Assembly (NCBI GenBank): GCA_031772625.1
Contig: CM062816.1
Coordinates: 826,318,556 to 826,382,555 of the forward strand
Length of the DNA: 64,000 nucleotides
Direction: 5' to 3'
DNA from: Pinus tabuliformis
Lineage: Eukaryota; Streptophyta; Pinopsida; Pinales; Pinaceae
Positions 23,530-35,008 of this stretch are shown here, piece by piece (within the stretch, counting starts at the first letter, position 1; the number at the start of each line of letters is the position of its first letter). The position numbers were made by a program, and so were the translations under genes. The notes below the pieces were generated by a model. That model was not told the origin of the DNA, made no database searches, and saw only the letters and a program-made list of their open reading frames with translations.

Positions 23530-25190
23530 ATGGAAGAAGCAGTTCTTGCCACACTTGAAGGTCTGGCGGAAGCTATTGAAGAAGGAGAGAAACCTCTGGT
23601 CTTCCGACAGGGGGAACGAGACACCCTCGTGATAATGGGATCAAAATCTGGTACAAGAGGCAGAGGGGAAGGCAATGGAGGAGGCAGAGGCAGAGACAAA
23701 CCAACAGACTCAGAGCTGGAACCGTCAGACTCTGAAGAAGAGGAGGAGGACGAAGAAGAAGAAGAAGAAATGGCTAACCAAATCTGGAATGGATGACTTA
23801 AGGACCATTGGCCCTCCTGGGTGCTTTTCACAAGATGCCCAAGCAGGCGGAGAGAATAAACATCAAGTTCAAACCTGACATCACAGTGAAGGCAGAATAC
23901 CATTTGGACAACTTCTACCTACAGCTACAGACCCTTGAGGTACAATACGATGATGTACTATGTAGATTTTTTACATGTACCTTAGATGATCGTGCAGCTA
24001 CATGGTATCACAACCTTCTAGCCAACTCCGTACAGAACTGTGGTTAGTTCAAACACATGTTTCTTGAAAATTTTGTTGATGACAAGACCCCAGCCATGTT
24101 ACTCAAAGAATTGGGAATCTTGAAAATGGAGGGGAAAGAATAGGTAAAAGACTTCAATCAAAGGTTTATAAACATATTGAAAAAGTTTACGACGGAGACT
24201 AAAACTCATGATTCCATCATTGTTGATTACTACATGTCTGCACTGTCGACCAATATTGCGCAATTCATCAAGCAAGCTGCAAAACCAACACTATTGGAAA
24301 ACTACGAAGATTATTGTTGAGAAAGACTTGCGCGCGATTGGAGTCATCAAGGATGATGAACCAAAAAAGGACTCCAAAGATGCGAGCAGGAAATCCCAGG
24401 GGGTGGCGCGAAAATGTAGAGATAAGTAAACAAATGATATTGAAACCCTCACTCACCTCGTTAACAACTTAACAACATAAGTGTCCGAGCTTAAACAACG
24501 AAAAATGGACACGTCTGCAAGAGCCATCCACCCAGACATAGATAAGGAAGCATGTCATCAGGCAGCAACTAGTACCCTGCAAAAACTGCGCAGAGCTCTG
24601 TGTTCCACCTCGATCAGTGTGCAAATTCTAAATTATGTTCATTCCACAAAGAGCATCACCCAGAGAACTCTTGTTCAAACTGGAAGCGAGTCGCAAGATC
24701 TGTATGCAGTCATACATTTGACGTAGAAAAAAATATGCAGGAACAACCAGAAGGTATGGATAATGAAGAAGATGTTGCATCTAATGAAGCATCAAGTTCT
24801 GAGTATTTGATGAACATGTATCAATGCTCGCAGGCAGTGCTGAATGCGAACACCGAGAAACAACCCCCAAAGAAAAACGACTGTTACAATCTTAGGAGTA
24901 AAGGGGTTCCCCTTGCACTTGGGGAAGAACAAGAAAATATGAGATTGTTGTTGAGGAAGGCTGATCCATCAGCCGCCCCAAAGCAAAAAACACAGAACAA
25001 TTCTAGGAAGATAGAGGCGGACAAGAGTACATCCATGAGCAGTAAACTGCAGAACACTCCATTGGATAACACGAACATTAGTCTTACCCCAGACACCTTG
25101 GTGAGTCTACCACCTCAGGACTACAAAATTATGGATGACATGAATAAAACTCGTGGAAACATCAATTTTTTCAAGCTATCTAAGATCTAG
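23530..25190 (+). pseudogene. Element E gag region
   Basis: An 88-codon open frame ends in an acidic run (SEEEEEDEEEEEEMANQIW). The next frame holds the gag capsid: YHLDNFYLQLQTLEVQYDD, LDDRAATWYHNLL and VKDFNQRFINILKKF. Stops replace Trp or Gln codons. Further on, CANSKLCSFHKEHHPENSC is a Cys/His cluster that may be the nucleocapsid zinc finger, unlike the usual C-X2-C-X4-H-X4-C. A long polar linker (24750-25190) follows. At least three frames are needed. Confidence 0.7.
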
Positions 25191-25217
25191 AGTCAACAAG
25201 ACATCCTACTGCACGCA

Positions 25218-25730
25218 TTGGGACATACAACTATGGACATCGCAACCTCTACCAGCAAGGGAGAAAGCACACCTCCCAGATCACTTTCCACTGTGCTAAA
25301 CACACTCCGGATGGAAGAAGAAAACTCAGGTTTCCCTCCATTCCTACTCCCATTTGAATTTTTTAATTGTAATGTTCACAACTGCTTGGTTGATTCTATC
25401 ATGGCAGGCAACATCATGCCGCTCTCCATTACTAAAAAGATCAATGCACAATGGAGCAAGACATCCACGCAAATCATCCAAATTGATCAAACATCTATAC
25501 CAGCCATTGGTGAACTCCAAGACATGATCATCTGACTATCTCATGACAGTCAAGTCCACCAATGCATCAACATTGTTGTTGTGGACATACCAGAAGCATA
25601 TAGTTTACTACTCAGCAGAGACTGGTCTAGCAAGCTGAATGGATATTTCGCTACAGACTGGTCTCACATGTGGCTTTCGTATAAGGGAAAAAAAATCAAA
25701 TTTGGGTGGTATCTGAAAGGTATATGAGGC
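25218..25730 (+). pseudogene. Element E aspartic protease
   Basis: FPPFLLPFEFFNCNVHNCLV is followed by DSIMAGNIMPLSI, which lines up with DSGASHNLMPLSV of element F. The active-site Gly-Ala after Asp-Ser is disrupted. IVVVDIPEAYSLLLSRDW matches the C-terminal protease segment VVVADIPARFGMLLSRSW of F, including the flap-to-C-terminal order. It would release the gag and pol proteins. Confidence 0.75.
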
Positions 25731-25918
25731 ATAATGTCACTCCCCTCAATGGCGAGAATGAATCGTTGGCCTTCGCAGAACTCATGTTTGGCAACTGCCT
25801 CCTGGAAACAATGTTGGGGTGTTATCCTGCACGGTCACCTCCGACCCCGCCAGACACGTAGTTGGGCCTCCTTCCTTGCCCAACTGATGGTAATGAAGCA
25901 TGTATAGTACATTGTACC

Positions 25919-25965
25919 AATAGTAGTAGTAGCAGTAGCAACAGTAGTAGCAGTAGTACAAGCAC
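25919..25965. repeat. AGT/AGC trinucleotide repeat
   Basis: About 15 AGT, AGC or AAC triplets. In the frame of the flanking pol they encode Ser/Asn, just before the extra RNase H domain begins at LWTMYFDRTE, so it is an expanded interdomain linker. Confidence 0.9.
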
Positions 25966-25969
25966 ATCA

Positions 25970-26535
25970 AACGGTCCGTGTAGAGACGAGTTGTGGACCA
26001 TGTACTTTGACAGAACAGAGACACAAGATGGCTCACAAGCCAGGTTGTCTTGATTAACCCAAACAATAGGAAGCATCTGGTTTCAAGTCACTTGGAGTTC
26101 GAGTGCATGAAAAATGTTTCTGAGTATGAAGCACTGGTTTTGGGCTTGCAGAAAGCCATCAACCTCAATGTCGTCTTGCTCAACGTGGTAAGTGATTCAT
26201 AGATAGTGATATGGCAGGTATGTAACACCATTCACTCTTTGTCACCACATCTCGATAGTTACCAGCAAGAGGTATGGCGACTGATCTCTAACTTCCAAGA
26301 ATTTAACATCACTGTTGTACCATGTACACATAATGCAACTACTAATGCTTTGGAAAACACAACCTCTAGAATGTCACCGATTAGGGATAGATTTACTATT
26401 GAAAATTTGTATAGGCCATATATCCCGGATAACATAACTAACTTAAGCGTATTTGATGATGATAAACAGATATTGCATTTCATGTCCAACGCTGACACCT
26501 TCAAGGATGAAGCGATAGATGAAGACAAGAACTAG
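25970..26535 (+). pseudogene. Element E extra RNase H located before RT
   Basis: LWTMYFDRTE gives the first acidic residue, NVSEYEALVLGLQKAI the Glu, and VSDS with IVIWQV the second Asp. The final Asp region is NATTNALENT, where NxxADALA would be expected. This is the RVT_3-type RNase H fold (PF13456) found as a second RNase H in Tat-type elements. A linker follows (YRPYIPDNITNLSVFDDDKQ) that closely matches the one in element F. One stop interrupts it (GATTCATAG near 26198). Confidence 0.75.
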
Positions 26536-26689
26536 TGATCTCTGCAAGAAGAAGCTAGTAGCAAGAAAGGCCACCTCATCCCAAAGGGAGTGGCATCATT
26601 GGAAAAGCTTTATGACTTGAAAGAACACTTTCAAGGGATGAGGAACAACAAAACCCATAGTTCCACCATGATGCAAGAGTTGATCAACT

Positions 26690-27520
26690 TGGGAACAGAA
26701 CAAGATCTGAAGTTCATTAATCTCGGTACATGTTGCACATAGCAAGAGTGGCAAGACTTTGTCCACTTATTCAAACAGTACCGAGATGTGTTCACGTGGA
26801 TGTACGATGATCTGAAAACTTATGACACGGGAATAATACAACACATAATTCTAATCAAAGAAGGGGTCAAGCCATATCAACAAAAGCTAAGGAAAGTACA
26901 TCCATCACTTGAACCCCTCATACAAAAAGAGCTCATTAAGTAGTTGGATGCACATATCATATACAAAGTTCATCATTCCACGTGGGTTTCAAACTTGTTC
27001 TTGTATGCAAGAAGTCTATGGAAATACACTTGTGTGTTGATTTCCAGAACGTGAATCGTGCCTCGAAAAAAGACAACTACCCCATGCCGTCTATGGACAA
27101 CAATATGCAAATAGTATCTGGGGCACAAATGTTTTCCCTACTCAACAGTTTTTCAGGATACAACCAAGTTCTGGTAGCAGAACCTGATATACTTAAGACT
27201 ACCTTTCGTACCAAGTGGGGTACGTTCGCATACAGACAAATGATGTTTGGGCTTGTGAATTCAGGTGTAACCTTTCAGCGTGCCATGGACATCACTTTTT
27301 GCGGACTCATTGGATGCAATGTGGCTGTGTTCTCAAGGAGACGTTAGGACCACATACACCATCTGAAGAAATTTTTTGAGCAATGCTGGAAATACAGGAT
27401 TTCCTTGAATCCCAAAAAGAGCGTATTCGCAATGTCTGAGGGGAACCTTCTTGGACACATTTTTTCCAAAAGCGGGATCAAGGTTGATTTGGACCAGGTT
27501 TAGACTATTACGCAGATCCC
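26690..27520 (+). pseudogene. Element E reverse transcriptase
   Basis: The N-terminal part reads YRDVFTWMYDDLKTYDTGII, then KPYQQKLRKVHPSLEPLI, the Athila/Tat-type opening. The 26982-27347 frame has LCVDFQNVNRASKKDNYPMP, LLNSFSGYNQV and FGLVNSGVTFQRAMDI. Motif A Asp is Asn (LNSFSGYNQ for LDGFSGYNQ). The YxDD segment is absent: the text jumps from LIGCN to VAVFSRRR. Both catalytic sites are therefore gone. Confidence 0.85.
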
Positions 27521-27699
27521 TCACCCAGCCAACAAGAAATCCATGTGGTCCTTCTTGGGAAATATTAACTTCCTCTGGAAGTTCATCTCAGGTTATTTGC
27601 AGATAGTCAAGCCCATGCAGGAAATGATCAAGAAAGATGCATTCTACAGCTGGGGAAAGAGGGAAAAGTATGCATTCACCCGTATCAAGTAGGCTATTG

Positions 27700-28110
27700 C
27701 AGAAGCACCTGCACTCTACATCCCAAACTTCAAGAAGGATTCCCTACTATACACCATCACCTCTGATAATTTGCTTGTTGCAGTACTCACTCAGAAGGAC
27801 GAGATGAATGATGAACGTCCCATCTCCTTCATGAGCGCAACCATGCAGGGACCAGAACTTAACTACCCTCCCATTGATAAACAAAAATATGCAGTTTACA
27901 AGGCGGTGAAACACTTGAGGTGCTACTTGCTGAAGAACCACTACATAGTCTACGTCCCTCACCCAACAACCTGCACACTACTCATACAACAAGAACTGGG
28001 TGAACAACGTGCGAACTGGATGACAAGCTTGCAAGAGTATGATATTGAAATCAAGTCAGTTCACAAGGTCAAAGGACATGGGCTCTGCAGACTTACAGCT
28101 TAAGCAATAC
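27700..28110 (+). pseudogene. Element E RNase H (usual position)
   Basis: KKDSLLYTITSDNLLVAVLT, then RPISFMSATMQGPELNYPPI, YAVYKAVKHLRCYLLKNHYI and QEYDIEIKSVHKVKGHGLC. This is the RT-linked RNase H of Ty3/gypsy elements, with the terminal AD..SR region decayed. It shows that the domain upstream of RT is an extra one. Confidence 0.8.
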
Positions 28111-28160
28111 ATGCACCGAAGAGTGAAGAAGAGCTCGCTGGCTGGGAGTAGGAAGTTGAG

Positions 28161-29000
28161 ATGTATGATATAAGACAAGTGACACCCATTGAAGACGGAA
28201 CATCTTGGTACACAGATGTGCACCAGTACCTTGAGCACGACACCGTACACTCTCACTTTTCCATCAGACAGAAGAGGTCATTGTGCCTCAAATCGTTAAC
28301 ATATCAATCGATGCATGAAGTGCTTTACAGGAAGCACATCAACAAAGTTTTTCTCAGGCCCTTGGAGGCACATGAATCAGAGAAGGTGTTGCAAGATATA
28401 CATGATGGACCCATCGGGAGTCACTTTGCGGGAAACACCATTGCACACAACGTTATGTGAGCCAGTTTATAATGGCCCACATTATTCAAGGATGAACACG
28501 CTTATGCCCGCAAGTTCCCGGTCTGTTAGTGATGCGCTGGCAGAGCATGAAGGTCAGCACCCTCACTGCACCCTATTGCAGTGACTGAACCATTCCAACA
28601 ATAGGGCCTAGCCATCATTGGGGAGATTTTCACACATTTGTCAAAACAACACCGCTACATTCTAACAACAACTAATTATTTCACGTTGTGGATAGAAGCA
28701 GTTCCACTCAAACAAGTGAATGACTAGGAGGTCATTATCTTTCTCAAGTAGAACATCACCTCATGCTTCGACGTTCCGATATCACTTATTTTTGATAATG
28801 CAATGTACTTTTCGTCTTTGAAACTTTATGATTTTGAATTACATAATGGTATTGTGCTGAAATGCTCATCTAACTACTGCCCACATGGAAATGGTCTTGT
28901 AGAATCCACGAACAAAAACTGTATTCGCATAATCAAAAAGACCATTTTCTTTGAGCAGCGCAACTAGCATTTTGCTCTGATGAATGTGTTGTATCTCTAA
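28161..29000 (+). pseudogene. Element E integrase
   Basis: VLQDIHDGPIGSHFAGNTIA is the His part of the HHCC zinc domain. The core follows in another frame: GLAIIGEIFTHLSKQHRYIL, where the usual catalytic Asp of GLDIIG is Ala, then LIFDNAMYF with the second Asp and HGNGLVESTNKN with the Glu. Stops replace several codons. The frame is lost near 29000. Confidence 0.8.
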
Positions 29001-29700
29001 GATGATAATGGTTAGCTATCATGCCAGGGCATCTAATATGATTGTTTTGGGGTTTTGTTTTAATTTGGAGGACCAATGTATGAAACAATTTTAAAACAGT
29101 TGATGCCTAACCTTTTGAATAGTATTAATATTTAAACAGAGGGCTACTATTAAAATTCACACAGTGATATAGCTTTCATGGTGGTGAGCAGAAATAGAGA
29201 AATGGTATGACTATCACAATCTTCAAATTGAAAATTAAATAATCATAAGAAAGAAAGCCTTTAAACTATGTTCAAAAGGTTTATCAAAATATGCTTAAGC
29301 TTACAACAAATGTTGATGATTTTATGATTTAGAGGGAATTAATAAAACAAACAGTTTCTATAATTCATTCTCTTTATAGATGATCACTTCAGAAGCTTAT
29401 AAGAATAATTGAAACACAATTACTCCTACCTAGTTATCTTTGTAAAACATAAGAATATGAAGAAAACACTGTGAAATAACACTGGAAAAACTTACAGTAA
29501 AATGAAACTTTATGAATCAGAATTCAAAATCCATTTTCTTGTGTATTAATGATTCAGAAAAGTCAAGTAAATTCAATGTTTAGAAATGCTTCTTCAAGGG
29601 TGCAACCCTTAATAACTTGTGAAAGAGATTTATTTATACAATTTGAGAACTAAGAAAATATCTTAAACTTCTTTACAAAAATAGATAATTACAAAATCAA
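29001..29700. other. Stretch without a recognised gene
   Basis: AT-rich sequence after the integrase. No LTR matching 20329-22736 or 17078-18780 is seen. Confidence 0.5.
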
Positions 29701-29797
29701 GAATATAAACTGATAGTTGATATTAAATTCATTTAATTTTTACAAAATTAATATTAAATTCATATATATACTTTAATCACCTTAAAACATAGCATTT

Positions 29798-31703
29798 TTG
29801 TTTTTTTGATAAAAAAGCTTCTATTAAATCATGCAAAGTTACAACATGGTTTTCCAAATTTCACTATTCTTCTCGCCTCACTCTACTAGATTTGTTGGCC
29901 AAAAGAGAAGAAAAAAAACTAGTTGCAAATTTCCAAAAACTATTAAGGACCCAAAACATAAATACCAAAAGGTCCAAAATACCCCTAAGATGAAGGTACA
30001 ACCAAATGAAATTAAGGAGAAGGAGGATAAGCTAGAGCTGGATTATCTAGTTCATTATCCGACAAATCAGGAGGCCGAAGTTCACCATGGACATGAAATT
30101 ATATGTGAGCCATTCTCCCTTCCAATTTCTCCAATCACTCACATTCTCCTCTGACCCTGTCAAAGTGAAGCCAAACAATCCTGCATGTTCCACTGATTGT
30201 GTTTCAAATCATTCATGAAGTCTATGACCTCATTTTAATCATCATGGACATTTTGTCCCATCTATTCCAAGATATGGGTGATGTGCTGAAGTTGAGAGTC
30301 CAAGGCGTCGAAAGGAGGATAAAGGTCAACATAGATAAATGTCTTTCATAATAATCACATCATTAGGATCACATAAGTATTAGATCTAACAAAGGTTAAC
30401 ATGTCAAGGAGTAGGGGCCACCTCCTCCTCCAACTCTACTTCCACTCCACCTTCTCGCCCCAAATCCTCGACTTCCCCTTGGCGCTTTCCCCTTTTCCCT
30501 CTATGGCCAACCCCTCTCTGTGCTCAGCCACACTTCCTTTACATTATTAAACCAAACCCAACCCATAGATACCACCCCTATACATCCAACAAGATGCAAA
30601 TACCTGACCGCCATGCTAGACTCTGGTACCCAACATATGGGTTTCAACAATACCAAACCCAAAACTTGCTTAAGAAAGGTAGCCTCTTGCAAGAGCTGCC
30701 ACCTTTCCCTTTGAAATTTCCACCATAAAATAATTTTGACTTCCTCCTCTCAACAATTGCAACTTTGACACAAGAGACTCGACACTCCACAAAGCAAGAA
30801 TGTTGTTCCAGAAACTCTGAGAGAAAACTTGAAGACCCAAAACTCCTAGGTTGAAGAGAGAATTTGTTGCTACCCAACACTAGATGGGAACTCCCACTCA
30901 CTACAAAAATATTGGAAACATGGAAACACCCAGAATAAGACCAACCTTGACACATTTCCTACCCCCTAGCCTCCTATCTCCATATTACACTGGGAGGTGC
31001 AAAATTTCTAGACCCAATTCCTGAATACCCAAAACCAATCCCATGACTCAAGCACTTTCTATCAACCGCCAATTACAACCACAAATGACCTTGAGGCTTT
31101 GGTGACCTAGGCGTCCCTCAATCAGAAATTAATGCAACAAGGAATAGACACAACTATAGATATTTACTCCTCAACTAAATGCGAGCAATAAATTACGAAG
31201 GCCAAAGGAGTAGTCATGAAGACTTACTAGAGTATCCATGATAGAAAACCAATTCAAAAACCCTCGACCAGTTACACAATTCAGGAAGTGTCCCCTCTGC
31301 ACTGAATTGAGCCAATGGTAGAGCAAAATCTAGCGTTTGGCTTCACCAAGATCCAAAACTTGGCGCAGCTAACTGACAACAACACCATCAAGTATTCTCC
31401 ACTTGCATTCAAGAAGCATTATTACAGAGAACCATAGACAAAGAAGCATGCATAAGTTGACAACCTGCACAAACCCTTCACAACTTCCACCACCCTCACG
31501 TATACCCATAACCAAGATCACAAAAAAAAATACCGCTCTCACCAACCCATATATAAGGATACTTCCCCTAATCTCGAACCTTCTATTTGAATCATACTGC
31601 TTGTGATCAACATGCCACATGTCCCTTAGTTGAGTGAATGCGAGAGGCTAGTCCCTACCCTCAATCCCAATGTGACCAAGTTCTTCCACCCTCATTTGGG
31701 GAT
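29798..31703 (-). mobile_element. 1.9-kb retroposon with 17-bp target-site duplication
   Basis: Flanked by CTTAAAACATAGCATTT (29781-29797) and CTTAAAACATAACATTT (31704-31720), which differ at one base. The left end of the insert, read on the minus strand, ends in ATCAAAAAAACAA, an A-rich tail. The orientation is therefore minus with the 3' end at 29798. Long direct repeats plus a tail point to target-primed reverse transcription (LINE-type machinery). Minus-strand open frames at 30501-30692, 30644-30955 and 31369-31620 show no motif I recognise. It could be a 5'-truncated LINE tail or a processed transcript. Confidence 0.7.
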
Positions 31704-32138
31704 CTTAAAACATAACATTTATATACACTTTATAACTTCATTTTCAACAAGTTGGAAGTCAAAAATTCTATTAAAACTAAAATATTCATCATTATCACAT
31801 CTTTAATTTTAAATCAATTACAAATTTTTAATTAAAGAATTATATAATGGTAGATTTCACAAATAATTTTAACTTTTGGAAGTGTAAAGTACTAGTATAG
31901 ATCCATATCAACCATATATCTAGTAAGCACCAAGAGGGATCAAATATATTGAGGTTACAATTAGTTACAATTTTCTTGCGACTTCATGGGTTTATCAAAG
32001 AAGATCCTAGAGGTTTGCATCTAGGTAAGTTGGTTCAAATCCTTGACCCTAACAAATTTAATATATATTTTAAATGGGCTTATTTTTAATGTACTATTTA
32101 AGGAACATAAATAATTTATAAAAAAATAAAATTATGAT

Positions 32139-32212
32139 TGTTAAAATAACTTAGTTGGTTAGAGCATGCAGCTATTAATTACAAGGTCAAAGGTTCCAAC
32201 CCCCGTCTAGTG
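32139..32212 (+). pseudogene. tRNA-Asn-like sequence, copy 1
   Basis: AACTTAGTTGGTTAGAGCAT is the D-arm and A box. CTATTAA sits in the anticodon loop position, and AGGTTCCAACCCCC is the T-arm and B box. The anticodon position reads ATT, not the GTT of tRNA-Asn. The acceptor stem is degraded. Confidence 0.75.
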
Positions 32213-32430
32213 AGTCTTGTTTCTTAATTATTGATCACATCCTATTTTTTTCGTAAGTTAATTAATACAAACCATAATCAACTTTCATCCTCAACTCCTT
32301 TTCATAAGATTTGAACATGAAATTTAATGGACACTAAACCTTATACAAACCAATTAATTTATAGCCATAAGTATAAAGTTGTTAAACGTATCTATAAAGT
32401 TGAAAGCTTAAGCCCTCCATTTTCTTACAT

Positions 32431-32433
<3 letters not shown>

Positions 32434-32481
<48 letters not shown>
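32434..32481 (+). repeat. 48-base A tract
   Basis: An uninterrupted run of A. It could be the tail of a retroposon to its left (32213-32433), but no target-site duplication is obvious. Nothing else is recognised in 32213-32830 except a 33-bp unit repeated twice at 32654-32719 (TGTGCTTCCTACCCTTAC). Confidence 0.9.
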
Positions 32482-32492
<11 letters not shown>

Positions 32493-32830
32493 CATGTTAT
32501 GTTTTTTAACTGGTCTTATTTGTTTTAGATATACATTTTTTTTTTGTAAATAAGAAGAGTTGTATTATATAAATATGTGGTACCTACAGTCGATATGGTT
32601 TTCAAATGGTCTAAAAGATTCGAGCCCCAACCATCAATAGGAAAAGAGTTTCATGTGCTTCCTACCCTTACGAAATTTACAAAAATTGTGCTTCCTACCC
32701 TTACAAAATTTACAAAAATTGCACTTCAACCTAGTCTGAGTGGATTGAGAATCCAGGTGATTTTCAGTATGACTGGTTACAAAATTTACAACCTTGACAT
32801 CAGCTTGGGGATTAACAGTAGTGACAAATT

Positions 32831-33877
32831 TTATATAGGTTTTTCTTGACAAGGGCCAAAACCATAGAGATCGAGTCCCAAAGAGAACATATATTTGAAA
32901 CAGACAATACACAGAGAGTGTCCAAAATAGAGAATAAACAAAATTAATCTAATATGATAATCTGAGGGGTCCTCTTCCAGCGTTATAAGATTTTCAGGGG
33001 TGTTGTCATTCGGGGTGTCCTCGAAGACCTGGTGATTGGTGGAAGCTTTGCCTCTCTCGTGCTTGATGCTAGACGTTCCTCCATCGCTAGCCTGCATGGT
33101 GGCCATACAATGCTTCAACAATGCATAGTGAGGCGAATCCTTGGTTACAAAGAGATGATGATGAACAATATCCACGTAAATAGTGAATTTATCATTCAAC
33201 ATATCTATCTTGGCCTCAAGAATCTTGGTGTTCTCGCTTTGCTCCTGCATTGCTAAACCAAGCATGGTTTTAAGATGCCAAGAAAGCTCAATAGTTTGGT
33301 TGTAAAGGTTCTCCCTAGCCCTGGTGAAGTTGGGGTTCGGGATCCATTCAAATTGAGCATAACACTCCTCATTGCTAAGGTGGCGACGAATGTTTCTAGT
33401 CTATGGCTCCAGATTTTGAATATGCTTTTGGGTTTCCAAAGAGACCAAAACATTATAATTGAGCATGGCTCTCCTAGCCAATGCTTCTTTGTGGAGCCTT
33501 GGCTACATGCTGGCATCATTCCAACACTCATTGTTTCTACCTCTACCTCGGCGGGGGGTGGGAGCCAAGCCGTGGTGAGATGTCATGGTGAGGGAGGGGG
33601 AGTCAGGGTAAAGCCAGGCATGCTTTGGAATAGAGGATGTGGAAAAGAGGGCAACAAAGGCTCGAGAGTGGAAGGAATGATGAAGAGGATCTGGTGGATC
33701 AAGGTATTCATAAGAAAGACAGGTGGTTGAGAGGTAAAGGAGGGAAGTGACCATAATTGTGCCATTGAATATGGCCAGAGAAAGGTACAAAGCACCCATG
33801 GTAGAGCGAAGGATTTTATTAGGCAACGGGATGGAGAGGCAACGGTCGTATATCAGCATTACGATCATGATTTTCAT
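32831..33877 (-). pseudogene. Minus-strand ORF of unknown family
   Basis: Frames 33503-33877 and 32831-33265 lie in the same phase, and the sequence between is open apart from two stops. Together they give about 345 residues. Features seen are a hydrophobic N-terminus, an RRGRGR basic patch, the helix-prone EQSENTKILEAKIDMLNDKF and an acidic C-terminus. It lies about 110 bases downstream of the LINE RNase H end, so it may be a LINE 3' segment or a separate inserted gene. No function can be given. Confidence 0.35.
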
Positions 33878-33989
33878 TCCCTCGTGTGGATAGTTGGAAT
33901 TGATGCTTGTGATGGATTTCGTGATACCAAGTTAGGGGAACCATACAGATATTGTCTGAGAGATCCGATGAGCTCCCATAGAGCTATGA

Positions 33990-34986
33990 TCATCCTGTAC
34001 TTCATTATCCTTGACATTTATAACCTCACACTCCTGGTGGAGGGAACCTTCCTCCAGTTCCTTCCATGCAAGGGAGTGAAACCTGATGTTGCCAATTGTA
34101 CCCTCGTTGGATAGCCTATCATCCAAACCTTTTACCTTTCATCTTATGACTTGAAAATGGATCCCAATAAGATTGTTGACATGTTGGATGATAGGATGGA
34201 GCATTTTGATCAACCTCCAATTGTACGTGACCTTGGTCATGGTAGTACCTTGCTAGAGTTTGCAGCCAACTAGAGTAGCCAACGTCAAGTCATCTGGCCA
34301 GAATCCTTTCTCTTTGGCTATGGCGAGACCATTTTCCAATGCCTGAAGTTCTACAGCATTGTTAGTGACGATATTAAGGTTTTTGGCATATACCCATTTG
34401 ATTTCCCCAAGTGCATTTCTGAATGCACCACCATAACCCACAACCCTGGGGTTTCCTTTAGCAGCACCATCATAATTCATCTTTACCATATCTCTCTCAG
34501 GGGGGACTAGTGACAGGGAGCTTTAGGGTTTATATTCGATGGGATATCAATGGCAGGGGACAGAAATTGCAAGTCCATAAGGAGTATAATTCATTGATCT
34601 GCAAGTTGAGGGGGACCATTGAAGCTGGGAATTTTGGATATGGCGACAATTTCTTAGACCACCTTCTCAATGGAGGTAAGGAGGTTTTCTTCTGACTTAT
34701 TTCCATTTTTAAAGGTTTTGGTATTGTTCTCTGTCCATACAATCCAGCAAATGGTTTCGAGTAGAATGTTCCAAGCTTTGTTAACCACAGGATGGGGGGT
34801 CACATTAGAAAGCCAATTTTCAAGAGTAATGTGAATGGAAACTCTGTCCCTGTCTATAGTTTTGAAAACTTCATATGTTGAAAAGTTTGCAACAAGAAAT
34901 GCTTGTTGAGAATGCAACAAGATGATGGAGCTTAGTGGAAAGGAGTCGCTTTCACTAAGTGGGCCCGCAGGCAAATTATGGCGCAA
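33990..34986 (-). pseudogene. LINE ORF2 C-terminal region with RNase H
   Basis: The upstream part, WNILLETICWIVWTENNTKTF, is the usual LINE segment before RNase H. The RNase H (PF13456) opens MVKMNYDGAAKGNPRVVGYG with the first Asp. It continues IVTNNAVELQALENGLAIAK with the Glu and loses the next Asp (LATLVGCKL). It ends near DDRLSNEGTIGNIRFHSL, with the last Asp present. It removes RNA from the RNA-DNA hybrid during integration. Confidence 0.8.
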
Positions 34987-35008
34987 GTTCTATTTTTGGA
35001 TCCCACTA

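Larger units (their letters stand above)
23530..29000 (+). mobile_element. Element E: decayed Ty3/gypsy (Athila/Tat type) internal region
   Basis: Order on the plus strand: acidic leader ORF and gag (23530-24430), linker with Cys/His residues (24480-25190), protease (25218-25730), extra RNase H (25970-26535), reverse transcriptase (26690-27520), RNase H (27700-28110), integrase (28161-29000). RT before integrase defines Ty3/gypsy. Dozens of stops and frame changes show an old copy. No 3' LTR is found after 29000. Confidence 0.85.
29701..32250 (+). repeat. tRNA-Asn-bearing repeat, copy 1, split by a retroposon
   Basis: 29701-29797 plus 31704-32250 align with 60585-61045. Shared segments include TCATATATATACTT, TTATAACTTCATTTTCAAC, AAGCACCAAGA, GGTTCAAATCCTTGA and AATTTAATATATATTTTAAA. 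The tRNA-like part sits near the right end, followed by about 40 further shared bases. Confidence 0.8.

Noticed and set aside
23430..23903. Ser-rich minus-strand frame of 157 codons
   Set aside because: It is the complement of the acidic GAAGAG-rich part of element E gag.
20329..29000. Treating 20329-29000 as one intact element with both LTRs
   Set aside because: No 3' LTR follows the integrase, and no good PBS was found after 22736.
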